From assembly GCA_001801685.1 (NCBI GenBank), contig MGYJ01000006.1, forward strand, positions 6,256 through 70,255: DNA of 64,000 nucleotides, in the 5' to 3' direction. Position 1 is the first letter of the stretch, and each line of letters starts with the position of its first letter. Positions 16,823 through 25,491 of the stretch are shown piece by piece. The notes below the pieces were generated by a model. That model saw only the letters and a list, made by a program, of their open reading frames with translations, was not told the origin of the DNA and ran no database searches. The stretch comes from Gammaproteobacteria bacterium RIFCSPHIGHO2_12_FULL_63_22. Its GTDB lineage: Bacteria; Pseudomonadota; Gammaproteobacteria; Xanthomonadales; Xanthomonadaceae. A program made the translations under genes and the position numbers.

Positions 16823-18148
16823 ATGCACTACCTCATGTTTTCCCGTCGCGCTGCCTGCCTGTGCCTGCCTCTCGTTCTGCTCTTCGCCAGCTCCGCACCG
16901 GCGCAGACGACCGATGCCTATCACTCGATCCAGATGTTCCCGGTGGTGGTGGACACGGCGTCCTTCACCCAGCGCTTTAGCTTCCGCAATCCCAATGCCT
17001 TCCCGATTTCGATCCAGCCGACTTATTTCCCGGCCGTGGGCACCAGCCAGGCGACGCCTCTGATCTGCGCGCCCGTGATGGTTGCCGCCGGCAAGACGGC
17101 GACCATCACCAGCCTTCGCGCCATGTGCCCGGCCCTGGCAGCCGGCAGCCAGTTCGGGTTCCTGCACACCACGTTGTCGGGCGGCGGCTATTTCACCTAT
17201 GCCGCGTTTTCGCGCGTGGCCAATCCGCAGGGCAATGGCTTCTCCGTCGAGGCCTTCACGGCCAAGCAGTTCACCTCGGCCGACCTGGTGGTGAATGGCA
17301 TCCGTCGCATGGCGGCGACCCCCAGTTCGCCCGCGTTCCAGAGCAACTGCTTCCTGGGCATCATCAACAACTTCGACCCCTCGTCCAACAGCAGCAACAC
17401 CAACATCCACTACACCATCTACGACAGCTCCGTCACCCAGATCGGGCAAGGTGACGTCGAATTGATTCCCGGCAAGATCGTGCGCCTGCTGGATGTCTTT
17501 GCGGCGGGCGGCGTGGTCGGGGACGTGGACAACGCCATGATCAAGTTCGAGGAACAGGGTCCGGACGAACCGGGCGTGATGGCTTTCTGCACGGTGCAGG
17601 ACAACACCAGCTTCGGCGCAGATTTCCGCATCGCCAAGCAGGAGGTCGGCGATGCCGGCAACGCCAAGCCGGGCACGCGTATTGTCGGGCCGCAGGACAA
17701 CACCAGTGCGCGAGAAATCCTGATCGACCAGGACGTGCTGGGCCGACCGTTCCAGCTAGCCGCGGGCAACAGCTCCAATACGCACATCATCTACCTGCAC
17801 CACCCGGACTTCGCCAATTGCGAACTGATCAACCCGGCGACCGGTCTGCGCGCCTTGCCGAACTACGGCCTGGAAATCCGGGTGATCAGCACCGAGAGCT
17901 TCACCACGGAGGCCGGCGGTGACAATTCCGTCGTCATTCCCGACCCGGACAAGGGCCAGGGCACGATCGCCTACCTGGGCGACAAGTCCGACAATGGCGA
18001 TGGCATCGATGGCCGTACCATCATCGAGGTCGAGTCCAACGAGCAAAACACCGGATCCATCCGGCCCTACAAGCTGCATTGCTTCACCGGCAGCGGCACT
18101 ACGCTGATGGACCTGGTTCGTTACCAGGAGGTGGTGGACCGGTTCTAG
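16823..18148 (+). CDS. Secreted protein, unknown function
   Basis: A 441-residue protein. The signal peptide has a basic start and a leucine-rich core ending at SAPAQ. The mature part is predicted to be nearly all beta, with frequent NxT/S and Asp/Gly loops, and has several paired cysteines (residues about 75, 100, 175, 250, 335, 425). It has no catalytic motif that I recognise. It may be an adhesin-like or structural surface protein, but no repeat is visible. GGAG precedes the ATG by about nine bases. It stands alone on the plus strand. Confidence 0.55.
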   Translation: MHYLMFSRRAACLCLPLVLLFASSAPAQTTDAYHSIQMFPVVVDTASFTQRFSFRNPNAFPISIQPTYFPAVGTSQATPLICAPVMVAAGKTATITSLRAMCPALAAGSQFGFLHTTLSGGGYFTYAAFSRVANPQGNGFSVEAFTAKQFTSADLVVNGIRRMAATPSSPAFQSNCFLGIINNFDPSSNSSNTNIHYTIYDSSVTQIGQGDVELIPGKIVRLLDVFAAGGVVGDVDNAMIKFEEQGPDEPGVMAFCTVQDNTSFGADFRIAKQEVGDAGNAKPGTRIVGPQDNTSAREILIDQDVLGRPFQLAAGNSSNTHIIYLHHPDFANCELINPATGLRALPNYGLEIRVISTESFTTEAGGDNSVVIPDPDKGQGTIAYLGDKSDNGDGIDGRTIIEVESNEQNTGSIRPYKLHCFTGSGTTLMDLVRYQEVVDRF

Positions 18149-18250
18149 TCGCAAGCGCGAACGCCTCGTCTGCGTCTGTCACAGGCCCTCTGGCGCCAAA
18201 TTCACTTACCATGTTGCCAGGGGAGCCATCGGGCTCAGTAACAACAGGGG

Positions 18251-19141
18251 ATGAAAGTGCTGCAGACAATGGGTTCGAACTTGAAGAATCGCTTCCAGAT
18301 GGCCGGGGCGGTAGCAGTGGTCGTGGTGCTGCTGGTGATGACGCTGTTCTTCGGCTCCTGGTACACCATCGACCAGGGCGAGCGTGGCGTGCACCTGCGC
18401 AATGGCGCGGTGGTCGGTAGTGCGGAGCCTGGCCTGGGCTTCAAGTTGCCGGTGTTCGACACCATCAAGCGCATCTCGGTGCAGAACCTGACCGTGCAGT
18501 ACGACAAGGTGTCGGCCTACAGCAAGGACCAGCAGACCGCCGAGATTCGCGTGTCGGTCAGCTTCCACGTGCCGCCGGGTGAAGTGATCGCGCTGTATTC
18601 CGAATACGGCAGCGTGGAAGGCCTGACCAGCCGCCTGGTGGACCGCCAGGTGCCGACCCAGGTCGAGAACGTGTTCGGCCAGTACACGGCGATATCGGCG
18701 GTGCAAAATCGCGTGACCTTCGTGAAGGACGTGACCAAGGCCATCCGCGATGCAGTGAAGGGACCGCTTGTGATTGACGGTGTGCAGATCGAGAACATCG
18801 ATTTTTCCGATGCGTATGAAAAATCGATCGAGCTGCGCATGCAGGCCGAGGTGCTGGTGCAGACCGAGAAGCAGAATCTCGAGAAGGAAAAAGTGCAGGC
18901 GCAGATTGCGGTGACCCAGGCCAATGGTGCGGCCGACTCGAGCCTCGCGCGCGCCCGCGCCGATGCCGAAGCGACCCGCATCAAGGGCGAGGCCGAAGCA
19001 ACGGCCATCAAGGCGCGTGCCCAGGCGCTGGCGCAGAACCAGGACCTGGTCGAACTGACCAAGGCCGAGCGCTGGAACGGCGTGCTGCCGACGACAATGA
19101 TTCCGAATACGGCGATTCCCTTCCTCAACGCGAACAAGTAA
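18251..19141 (+). CDS. Prohibitin-type SPFH/Band 7 protein
   Basis: A 296-residue protein with one N-terminal membrane helix (about residues 18-36), the SPFH domain (YTIDQGERGVHLRNGAV, GLGFKLPVFDTIKRISVQ, TAEIRVSVSFHVPPGEV) and a long C-terminal coiled coil rich in Glu/Ala/Arg (about 195-270). This is the arrangement of prohibitin-like scaffolds of membrane microdomains. Start choice is uncertain: AGGGG abuts ATG 18251 with no spacing, and a second ATG lies at 18269. The gene is followed by a strong terminator at 19160-19195. Confidence 0.8.
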   Translation: MKVLQTMGSNLKNRFQMAGAVAVVVVLLVMTLFFGSWYTIDQGERGVHLRNGAVVGSAEPGLGFKLPVFDTIKRISVQNLTVQYDKVSAYSKDQQTAEIRVSVSFHVPPGEVIALYSEYGSVEGLTSRLVDRQVPTQVENVFGQYTAISAVQNRVTFVKDVTKAIRDAVKGPLVIDGVQIENIDFSDAYEKSIELRMQAEVLVQTEKQNLEKEKVQAQIAVTQANGAADSSLARARADAEATRIKGEAEATAIKARAQALAQNQDLVELTKAERWNGVLPTTMIPNTAIPFLNANK

Positions 19142-19159
19142 TCGCTTTTCCGAAAACTG

Positions 19160-19195
19160 AAAGGGCCGCGTCCAATGGCGCGGCCCCTTTTATTT
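19160..19195 (+). terminator. Rho-independent terminator
   Basis: Eight-base stem GGGCCGCG / CGCGGCCC (19163-19170, 19179-19186) with an eight-base loop and a following CTTTTATTT. It terminates the SPFH gene. Confidence 0.85.
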
Positions 19196-19229
19196 GTTGT
19201 CAGTTAAGCGATGAGTGCCGTCGTTCGAT

Positions 19230-19682
19230 TTAGTGGCGCGACGATGCCCCCTTGCCATCACGAGGCTTGCCTTCGCGTGCCTTGGTATCCAGGCGTCCCG
19301 AAATATCGTCTTCGAGGTAAGTCGGCGACCCCAGGTCCAGCACGGGCGAGAAGCCGCCGTAGATCAGGCGCATGCCGTCGAACGGCATCGGGTTTTTCTT
19401 CGGATCCATGCGCGGGTCTTTTGTCATCCGTTCCATGCCGGCGTCGCGTGTCGCCTTGTCGGGCCATTCGACGAACGAGAACACCACCGTCTCGTCGCTC
19501 TTCGCCTGCACGGCCCGATGGAAGTCGGTCTGTTTGCCCGTGGGCACGTCATCGCCCCAGTTCTCAAGCACGCGAGTCGCGCCGAACTCCAGGAACAGCG
19601 GGTCCAGTTGATTACAGTGGTCAATGAATTTTTGCTTGTTGGCCTTGGGTACCGCCAAAACGAAGCCATCGATGTAAGCCAT
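19230..19682 (-). CDS. DUF1428 family protein (YbaA-like)
   Basis: A 150-residue soluble protein with the DUF1428 sequence pattern: MAYIDGFVLAVPKANKQKF, FGATRVLENWGDDVP, VVFSFVEWPDKATRDAGMER then KMTKDPRM-like and MPFDGMRLIYGGF. The fold is a ferredoxin-like dimer (ABM-related). Its enzymatic role is not established. The last 20 residues are a charged tail beyond the usual family length of about 120. GGAAGGAGAA precedes the ATG. Confidence 0.8.
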   Translation of the reverse strand: MAYIDGFVLAVPKANKQKFIDHCNQLDPLFLEFGATRVLENWGDDVPTGKQTDFHRAVQAKSDETVVFSFVEWPDKATRDAGMERMTKDPRMDPKKNPMPFDGMRLIYGGFSPVLDLGSPTYLEDDISGRLDTKAREGKPRDGKGASSRH

Positions 19683-19836
19683 CTTGTTCTCCTTCCGTCG
19701 CCCTGGGGGTAGGGCGAGGAAGGACCACCATGCAAGCGGCAGGGTTAACTTCGCATTACGTCAAAGTTAGTTGGGGGTTAGCCCGGTCGCGTTCAGCATG
19801 CTAGGTTTAGCCACGCATCCAATCAGGACTGGAACC

Positions 19837-20481
19837 ATGGCCGCAGCCACGCAGGAACTGGAACGTTTCGTCCACGAGGCCCTGGCCAAGGGCATGTCAC
19901 GGCAGGCCATCGAAGATGCGTTGTCTGGCGCAGGCTGGCCGGCAGAGCAGTCGCGCAGCGCGTTGAACGCTTACGCCGATGTCGAATTTCCCGTCCCGGT
20001 GCCCAAGCCGCGGCCGTACCTGTCGGCGCGCGAAGCTTTCCTCTATCTCGTGCTATTCGCGACGCTGTACGTGGCGGCCTGGAATCTCGGCAGCCTGCTG
20101 TTCGACCTCATCAACCGCGCCTTCCCGGATCCTGCCGACAACTCTTACCGGATCAGCCACCTCGCGGAGTCGATCCGATGGTCCACGTCGTCGGTCATCA
20201 TCGCCTTCCCGGTATTTCTCTTCGTCGCCCACTATCTTGGCAAGGAGTTGGCGCGCAGCCCGATCAAGCGCCTGTCGGCCGTGCGCCGCTGGTTGACCTA
20301 CCTGACGCTTTTCATCGCGGCGGGCGTGTTGATCGGCGACATGATCACACTGGTCAACAACGTGTTGGGCGGTGAGCTGTCGGTCCGCTTCATCCTGAAA
20401 GTGATTGTTGCGGCAGTGATCGCCGGCACGATCTTTGGCTACTACCTGTTCGACCTGCGCCGCGAGGAGAAGGAAGAGTGA
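19837..20481 (+). CDS. DUF5671-type membrane protein
   Basis: A 214-residue protein. It has a short soluble N-terminal helical segment (ELERFVHEALAKGMSRQAIEDALSGAGWP), then four or five membrane helices beginning at SAREAFLYLVLFATLYVAAWNLGSLLFDLIN. That order is typical of DUF5671 proteins. ATG 19837 was selected because it has a weak AGGACTGG upstream and gives the family-standard start; two upstream in-frame starts would add residues unlike the family. It overlaps the next gene by four bases (GTGA). Confidence 0.7.
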   Translation: MAAATQELERFVHEALAKGMSRQAIEDALSGAGWPAEQSRSALNAYADVEFPVPVPKPRPYLSAREAFLYLVLFATLYVAAWNLGSLLFDLINRAFPDPADNSYRISHLAESIRWSTSSVIIAFPVFLFVAHYLGKELARSPIKRLSAVRRWLTYLTLFIAAGVLIGDMITLVNNVLGGELSVRFILKVIVAAVIAGTIFGYYLFDLRREEKEE

Positions 20482-20924
20482 CCACGCCCGCGCCGGGCGG
20501 CGCGCTCGGTCGACGGCTGGCAATCGCCGCCAGCGTGGTCGTACTCGCGACGATCGTGGCGTCCGTAGTCGTGACGGGAACGCCGGCGGTGCAACGCGAG
20601 GCCAAGCTCGATGCACGGCGCGTCCGTGACCTGGGCCTTGTCGAAGCGGCGATTGATCGTCACTTCAAGCTCGAAGGCGCGCTGCCGGCCAGCCTCGCCA
20701 TGCTGGCCGACAAGCCCGGCGTGCGCCTTGCCATCGTCGACCCGGTCACGGGCAAGCCTTACGACTTCGAGCCAATCGGCGCGCGTACGTATCGTTTGTG
20801 CGCCACGTTCACTACCGATACGGCAGTAACTCCACCAGCTGCGGGCTACTGGTCAGAGAATGAGAAGTGGGCGCACGGCACGGGGCGGCTTTGCTTCAAC
20901 CGCGTCGCGGACGCAAAAGAGTAG
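20478..20924 (+). CDS. Membrane-anchored small protein, pseudopilin-like context
   Basis: A 148-residue protein with an N-terminal membrane helix (about residues 12-33) and a small extracytoplasmic domain of a single helix plus strand (RDLGLVEAAIDRHFKLEGALPASLAML, then DPVTGKPYDFEPIGARTYRLCATF). The last part looks like the C-terminal region of minor pseudopilins. It lacks the prepilin GFxxxE motif, so it is not a true pilin. The GTG start overlaps the stop of the DUF5671 gene, which implies coupling. Confidence 0.6.
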   Translation: MTTPAPGGALGRRLAIAASVVVLATIVASVVVTGTPAVQREAKLDARRVRDLGLVEAAIDRHFKLEGALPASLAMLADKPGVRLAIVDPVTGKPYDFEPIGARTYRLCATFTTDTAVTPPAAGYWSENEKWAHGTGRLCFNRVADAKE

Positions 20925-20928
20925 CCAG

Positions 20929-23361
20929 TCACCAAGGCCAGGTACGCATCGCCAGCCACGCTGGAACACCGATGTAGAACAGCAGGCGGCCGATGCGCTC
21001 CAGCCATTGCCGGGCATCGCCCGCGCGCGCTGGGTGCAGCCCGATCAACAACAACGTGCCTGCCTCGGTGATGATCCGCAGGACGCCGGCGAACAACACC
21101 ATTCCGATCGCCCAGCTTGCCCACCAGATCGCGAATGCAATGAGGTAGGCCTTCAGGCCGAACGTGTAGTACTCGCCAAACGTTCCGCCGTAGGCGATGT
21201 GCTGGTGCAGCCGGAACGCGGGCAGTGCCGGCAGCAGCGGAAAGACCACGAACTTCAGCAACGGATGGTCGAACCAGCGAAGCGGGACAGCCAGGCGCGC
21301 CTGCGCATAGGCCGCGGCGCGGCTGGCCATCGCGTGTGCCAGCTCGGGCTTTCCGCCGGCGCGAACCAACGCACGTACGAGTGCAGCGGGATCGGCCAGC
21401 GCGATGCCTTGCGACCAGCGTCGGCCCGATGCCAGCCGCAACCACACGCCCGTGCCGGGGATCGGAAGCGACCAGGGTTCCACTGCGGAAACGTCACTGG
21501 CGCGGATCTCGATGCGCCGCCCGGACTGTTCAATGACCAACATCCCGCCTTCGATTCGAATCGTTGCGGCGAAAGCACGACGGAGCGACCACGCGGCGGC
21601 CTCGGGCGCCAGCACCAGGCCGGCGAACATCCACATCTGGGTCAGCGTATTGCCTGGCTCGGCGTTACCGAACAGGGTGATGTAGCCAATCCACGCGAGC
21701 CCGGCGACAGCAACTATCCGAAGCAGTGCTGACGCCATCCGCCAGGCAGGGGAGAGCACCACGCACCTGGCGCTGAAATCCTTGTCGAGCGCACTGGCCG
21801 CAGCCGTCGCGCCCCGCGCCGTGCGCTTCTTGATTGCGCCCGCGACAGACAATCCAGCCAGCACCACCAGGAATACCATCCCGGCTCGGCCAATCCAGTT
21901 ACCCCAGGCCATCATCAGCGTATGGCCCGCATCGGACGCATGCACTTCGCCAACCAGCAATTCCTGCTTGCCCATCGATGTGGCGGCGATGACGGCGCCG
22001 CTCACATCGATCACCGCGCTGATGCCGTTGGCGGTGACTCGCATCTGCGGCAGGCGCGTTTCGATGCTCCGAAATGCGGCCACGTTCAAATGCAGGTTGG
22101 CGCCTGACGGGTAGTCGGTGAACCACGAATCGTTCGACATCGTCAGGATCATTCGCGCGCCCAGTCGCGCACCATCGATGCCCAGGCTCGGGTTCACGTC
22201 ATCCAGGCAGATCATCGGCAGCACGGGGATTTCGCGGCCGTCCGCCAGGCGCAAGGGAAATACTCGTGCGCCGTCGCCGCGCTTCCAGGTGCCGGCCCAG
22301 GGCAGCAGTCGTCGCAAGGTCGGGCCATCCAGCCACGCCGGTACATGTTCGGTGAACAGGAACAGATCGGTCTTGCGATAGAAGCCAAGCTTTCCTGTCT
22401 TGGGTTCGACGAACGCGGCGGCGTTGAACTCGCCGTTGGCATCGACGTCGTAGGTGCCGAATACCAGCGGAACGCCGGCCGCAGTAACGAAGTCCAGCAC
22501 TTCCCGATCGAGGGCGGCGCCATCCTCGCTCTTGGGGCTGCCGAAGGTGGTGGGGTACACCGTCTCCGACCACAGCAGCGCATCCACATGGTGTTGCTCG
22601 ATGGCCTGGCGGGACATCGCGTAATGCGTGTCCAGCACGTGGCGGACCACTTCGTACGCGCCGATCTCCCGACGCATGCGTTCGTAGTCGTAGATATTGG
22701 ACTGCACCATGCCGATGCGGATCGGGGCCTGGTCACTCCGGCCGATAGCCGACAGCGACTGCAGCCGAAGCATTCCGTAGCCACCCATCATCAGCGGCAC
22801 GAACAGTGAAATCGCGAGCGGCATGGCAAGCGCCCGCACGCCTTGCCGTCGCCGACCGATGGCGAAGGCCACGCCCTCGTTCACCAGTACCAGAAGGAAG
22901 GTAATACCCGCCGCACCGCCCAGGTCGGCGACCTGGCGCAATTCCGGCGACGGATACAGGCCGTGGCCGATCGTGTCGCCCAGCAGTTTGGGCATCAGCC
23001 ATTCCATCGCCACCCACGCCGATGCGCCGGCCAGCGCGCGCAGCAGCGGGCCGTGGCGTCGACCGACGACGTGGCGAACCAGCGCGAAGGCGAGGAGCTG
23101 CGGTTGCAGCAGAGGCGCAGCAACCAGCAAGACAAGCAGTCCGGTGGCCGAGCCCATGCCGGTGAAGGCGCCGATGGCGATGCCGAACCAGGCGAACACG
23201 CACGCGACGAAGGCGATGCTCATCAACCAGCCGCTGAGCAACGCGCGTGGTGCGGTTTCAGTGGCATTCAACACCAGCAGCCACGGCACCAGCGCGACGA
23301 AGCCGAGCAGATAGGCGACCCCGCCCCGCGCATACAGGCCGAACAGGACCGCAGTGGCCAC
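20929..23361 (-). CDS. Apolipoprotein N-acyltransferase-like protein with C-terminal extension
   Basis: An 810-residue protein. The first half is Lnt-like: five or six membrane helices, then a nitrilase-fold domain with the catalytic triad Glu266 (LLWSETVYP), Lys330 (FYRKTDLFLF) and Cys385 (MICLDD). Such enzymes transfer an acyl chain to the N-terminus of lipoproteins. Usual length is about 510; here another 300 residues follow with about four more helices and a soluble beta segment (RIEIRASDVSAVEPW). The standard start is GTG 23361, but it truncates the first helix. A CTG at 23412, overlapping the upstream stop and preceded by GGAG nine bases earlier, would restore 17 residues including HPGW. 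The N-terminus is therefore uncertain. Confidence 0.7.
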   Translation of the reverse strand: MATAVLFGLYARGGVAYLLGFVALVPWLLVLNATETAPRALLSGWLMSIAFVACVFAWFGIAIGAFTGMGSATGLLVLLVAAPLLQPQLLAFALVRHVVGRRHGPLLRALAGASAWVAMEWLMPKLLGDTIGHGLYPSPELRQVADLGGAAGITFLLVLVNEGVAFAIGRRRQGVRALAMPLAISLFVPLMMGGYGMLRLQSLSAIGRSDQAPIRIGMVQSNIYDYERMRREIGAYEVVRHVLDTHYAMSRQAIEQHHVDALLWSETVYPTTFGSPKSEDGAALDREVLDFVTAAGVPLVFGTYDVDANGEFNAAAFVEPKTGKLGFYRKTDLFLFTEHVPAWLDGPTLRRLLPWAGTWKRGDGARVFPLRLADGREIPVLPMICLDDVNPSLGIDGARLGARMILTMSNDSWFTDYPSGANLHLNVAAFRSIETRLPQMRVTANGISAVIDVSGAVIAATSMGKQELLVGEVHASDAGHTLMMAWGNWIGRAGMVFLVVLAGLSVAGAIKKRTARGATAAASALDKDFSARCVVLSPAWRMASALLRIVAVAGLAWIGYITLFGNAEPGNTLTQMWMFAGLVLAPEAAAWSLRRAFAATIRIEGGMLVIEQSGRRIEIRASDVSAVEPWSLPIPGTGVWLRLASGRRWSQGIALADPAALVRALVRAGGKPELAHAMASRAAAYAQARLAVPLRWFDHPLLKFVVFPLLPALPAFRLHQHIAYGGTFGEYYTFGLKAYLIAFAIWWASWAIGMVLFAGVLRIITEAGTLLLIGLHPARAGDARQWLERIGRLLFYIGVPAWLAMRTWPW

Positions 23362-23408
23362 GAGGCCGGCAAACGCGCGCCAGCCGGGGTGGGAGAAGCG
23401 TGCGGTAT

Positions 23409-24119
23409 TCAGCCGGGCGTACTCCGCGGATCGACCGGGGGCGGAATCTCGATCGGGCGCAGCGGAAGGCCGGGTGGCGCCATCTCCGGCGGCACCACGC
23501 GATCGGGTGGAATTTCGATCCGTCGTCCGGCGCTGTCGAAGAATTCAAAATCGGGCGAGTACATCAATATCGGTTCGATTCGCTGGCCGTCGTCGGTTGC
23601 CTGGTAGTGGCGGACGTAACCGGGCGGCAACGCGTAATCGTCAGGTACGGCCAGGCCGATCAGCGGCGGGCTGGTGCCTGGCGGCGGAAACGCGCCGATG
23701 CCGGTGTGGATGCCGGCCTTGTTCAATTCCTCGATGACTTCCTTCGCGGTTGGCACGGGTTGGCCGGGCACATAGTAGTTGGCGAGGTCGTTGGGGTCGT
23801 TTGAACTTCCCTTCACCTGCATCGGCCGGCCGGTCAGCTGGCGGTCGCCGGTCGTGATGGCTGCCGTTGCCGCGCCATCGCTGCCATCTGCGGCACGCAT
23901 CCCGGGCGTGCCGGCAGCGGAACCCGTGCTGTCGCTTCCCGATGCGGCGCGGTCGGACGCCAACGTGATCAGGTAGCCGAGGAAGCAGCCGACAAGCACC
24001 AGCGCGAGCGCCTTGTATAGCCAGCCGGTATGCGAGCTGCCGGATTCATGTTCGGTGATGCGAACGCCATCGCCGCCCGGTGGGGGCGGCGATGGATTTC
24101 TTTTTTCAGTTCCAGCCAT
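23409..24119 (-). CDS. Anchored proline-rich protein, unknown function
   Basis: A 236-residue protein with a polar N-terminus, one membrane helix (about residues 35-52), a low-complexity Ser/Gly/Ala stretch, a small folded part (NDPNDLANYYVPGQPVPTAK, then EVIEELNKAGIHTGIGAFPPPG) and a proline-rich tail (PPEMAPPGLPLRPIEIPPP). It is followed directly by the Lnt-like gene: its stop overlaps the possible CTG start of that gene, so the two may be translationally coupled. No family recognised. Confidence 0.55.
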   Translation of the reverse strand: MAGTEKRNPSPPPPGGDGVRITEHESGSSHTGWLYKALALVLVGCFLGYLITLASDRAASGSDSTGSAAGTPGMRAADGSDGAATAAITTGDRQLTGRPMQVKGSSNDPNDLANYYVPGQPVPTAKEVIEELNKAGIHTGIGAFPPPGTSPPLIGLAVPDDYALPPGYVRHYQATDDGQRIEPILMYSPDFEFFDSAGRRIEIPPDRVVPPEMAPPGLPLRPIEIPPPVDPRSTPG

Positions 24120-24145
24120 CGACGCACTCTAGCGCGTCGTGGCGA

Positions 24146-25234
24146 TTACGGCGTGGCCGGGCCGTGGGTGGACAGCGACCAGCCCATGCGCTCGTGCCCG
24201 TACGCATTCCAGATCGGGCTCTTGCCGTTGATGAAGGAGGTGTAGCGCGGTGCGCCCGATCCCGTGGAGCCGCCAAACAAGCCGGCCGTTACCGTGCCGC
24301 CCGTGTAGGTCGGGTGCGTGTTGTCGGACTGGATGTAGTCGTAGCTGCTCGAGGCCGACACGAAGTGCGTATTGGCGTCGCGAATGGTCGGCCGCAGCGT
24401 AGTGGTGATGCGGTTGACGTAGCTTGCTTCGCTCTCGCCCAGGACGTACTTCAGCGCCTCGGAATCAACTGCGCCGTCGCCATTGCTGTCGTAGTCCGCG
24501 CCCATGTATTGGGCGAAGTTGTCCGCGCACTTGAAGCCCTTCTGCGAGGCATAGGCGCACATCCAGTAGTTCATCTTTGCCAGGGCCGGCAGGAAGGTGG
24601 TGCGCATGTTCACCTTGGCGCCGGTGCTGGAGTCAGTGCACGAGCTGAGCACGTTGTCCGCGTCGTAGCCGGGGTAGTGCAGGTTGCCGACGATCTTCAG
24701 CTTGGTGCCGGCATAGGCGTTGGCGTTGATGAAGTCCATCGCCGCGGCGACATAGGTCTTGCAGTTGTTCAGCGCGGTGGTCAGCCCGCTGTAGTTGCAG
24801 GTGCCGGTCTGGCTCTTGAAGGCGCTGCGCGCCTGCAGGCCGTCGTTGCCGCACATCTCGAAGGTCACCACGCGGGTCGAGCTGGCCTGCATGTACGACT
24901 TTTCCTTGACGATCTTGTTGCTGTACACATCCGACGCCACGGCGCCCGACTTGGCGCGGCGGATGCTTTCGATATCCGCATTCCACGGCGCCGACAGGTA
25001 TTCGGATTCAACCGTGGGTGCCGAATATCGGGCGGCGCTGACGGTGGAGCCGTTGTAACCGGCATAGATGGAGTCGCCGTAGGCAACGACGCGGTATTTG
25101 GTGGTGGTGTTGGCCCGGTTGACGGTCCAGGACACGTTCTGGTTGAGCGTGTTGGCCAACGCCGTCGAGCCGGTGACCAGCAGGGCGAGGGTGGGGAAAA
25201 GCATGCGAGCGGACTTGCCGAAACGGGTGGTCAT
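24146..25234 (-). CDS. Secreted SGNH/GDSL hydrolase
   Basis: A 362-residue exported protein. The signal peptide ends about ALAN. SGNH blocks are visible: VAYGDSIYAGYN (block I, nucleophile Ser), CGND within VTFEMCGNDG (block III) and DNTHPTYTGG (block V, Asp and His). It should be an esterase or lipase of the extracellular SGNH class. An internal DYDSNGDGAVDSEALKY segment looks like an EF-hand calcium loop. ATG 25234 follows AGGG; the upstream in-frame ATG at 25399 adds residues that disrupt the signal peptide. Confidence 0.8.
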   Translation of the reverse strand: MTTRFGKSARMLFPTLALLVTGSTALANTLNQNVSWTVNRANTTTKYRVVAYGDSIYAGYNGSTVSAARYSAPTVESEYLSAPWNADIESIRRAKSGAVASDVYSNKIVKEKSYMQASSTRVVTFEMCGNDGLQARSAFKSQTGTCNYSGLTTALNNCKTYVAAAMDFINANAYAGTKLKIVGNLHYPGYDADNVLSSCTDSSTGAKVNMRTTFLPALAKMNYWMCAYASQKGFKCADNFAQYMGADYDSNGDGAVDSEALKYVLGESEASYVNRITTTLRPTIRDANTHFVSASSSYDYIQSDNTHPTYTGGTVTAGLFGGSTGSGAPRYTSFINGKSPIWNAYGHERMGWSLSTHGPATP

Positions 25235-25491
25235 GACTGCATCCCTGTTGGAGGTGTGTTCCCGCAGGAGTCGGGGGACTCCTGACATTGATAACGACAA
25301 CCTGATCGGCAACCGGCCCCTTGCAGGCCTCCCCGAGCCGCTCCGTACCCTAGCGTTTGTTGTGATGGCCGTCAACATTCCGCCCGCCGCTTCGGGCAAG
25401 GGGCCAAAAGGTTTAAATGACTTATGCCACGCGCTGTAACCGTTGCCACCGGTCAGGATGCCGCCACCTCCCCGAGTACGGCCGTCCTTCC
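25235..25491. promoter_or_regulatory. Divergent intergenic region
   Basis: About 257 bases between the divergent SGNH hydrolase and DUF5916 genes, so promoters for both should be here. I cannot place -35/-10 boxes with confidence, and no symmetric operator stands out. Confidence 0.3.
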
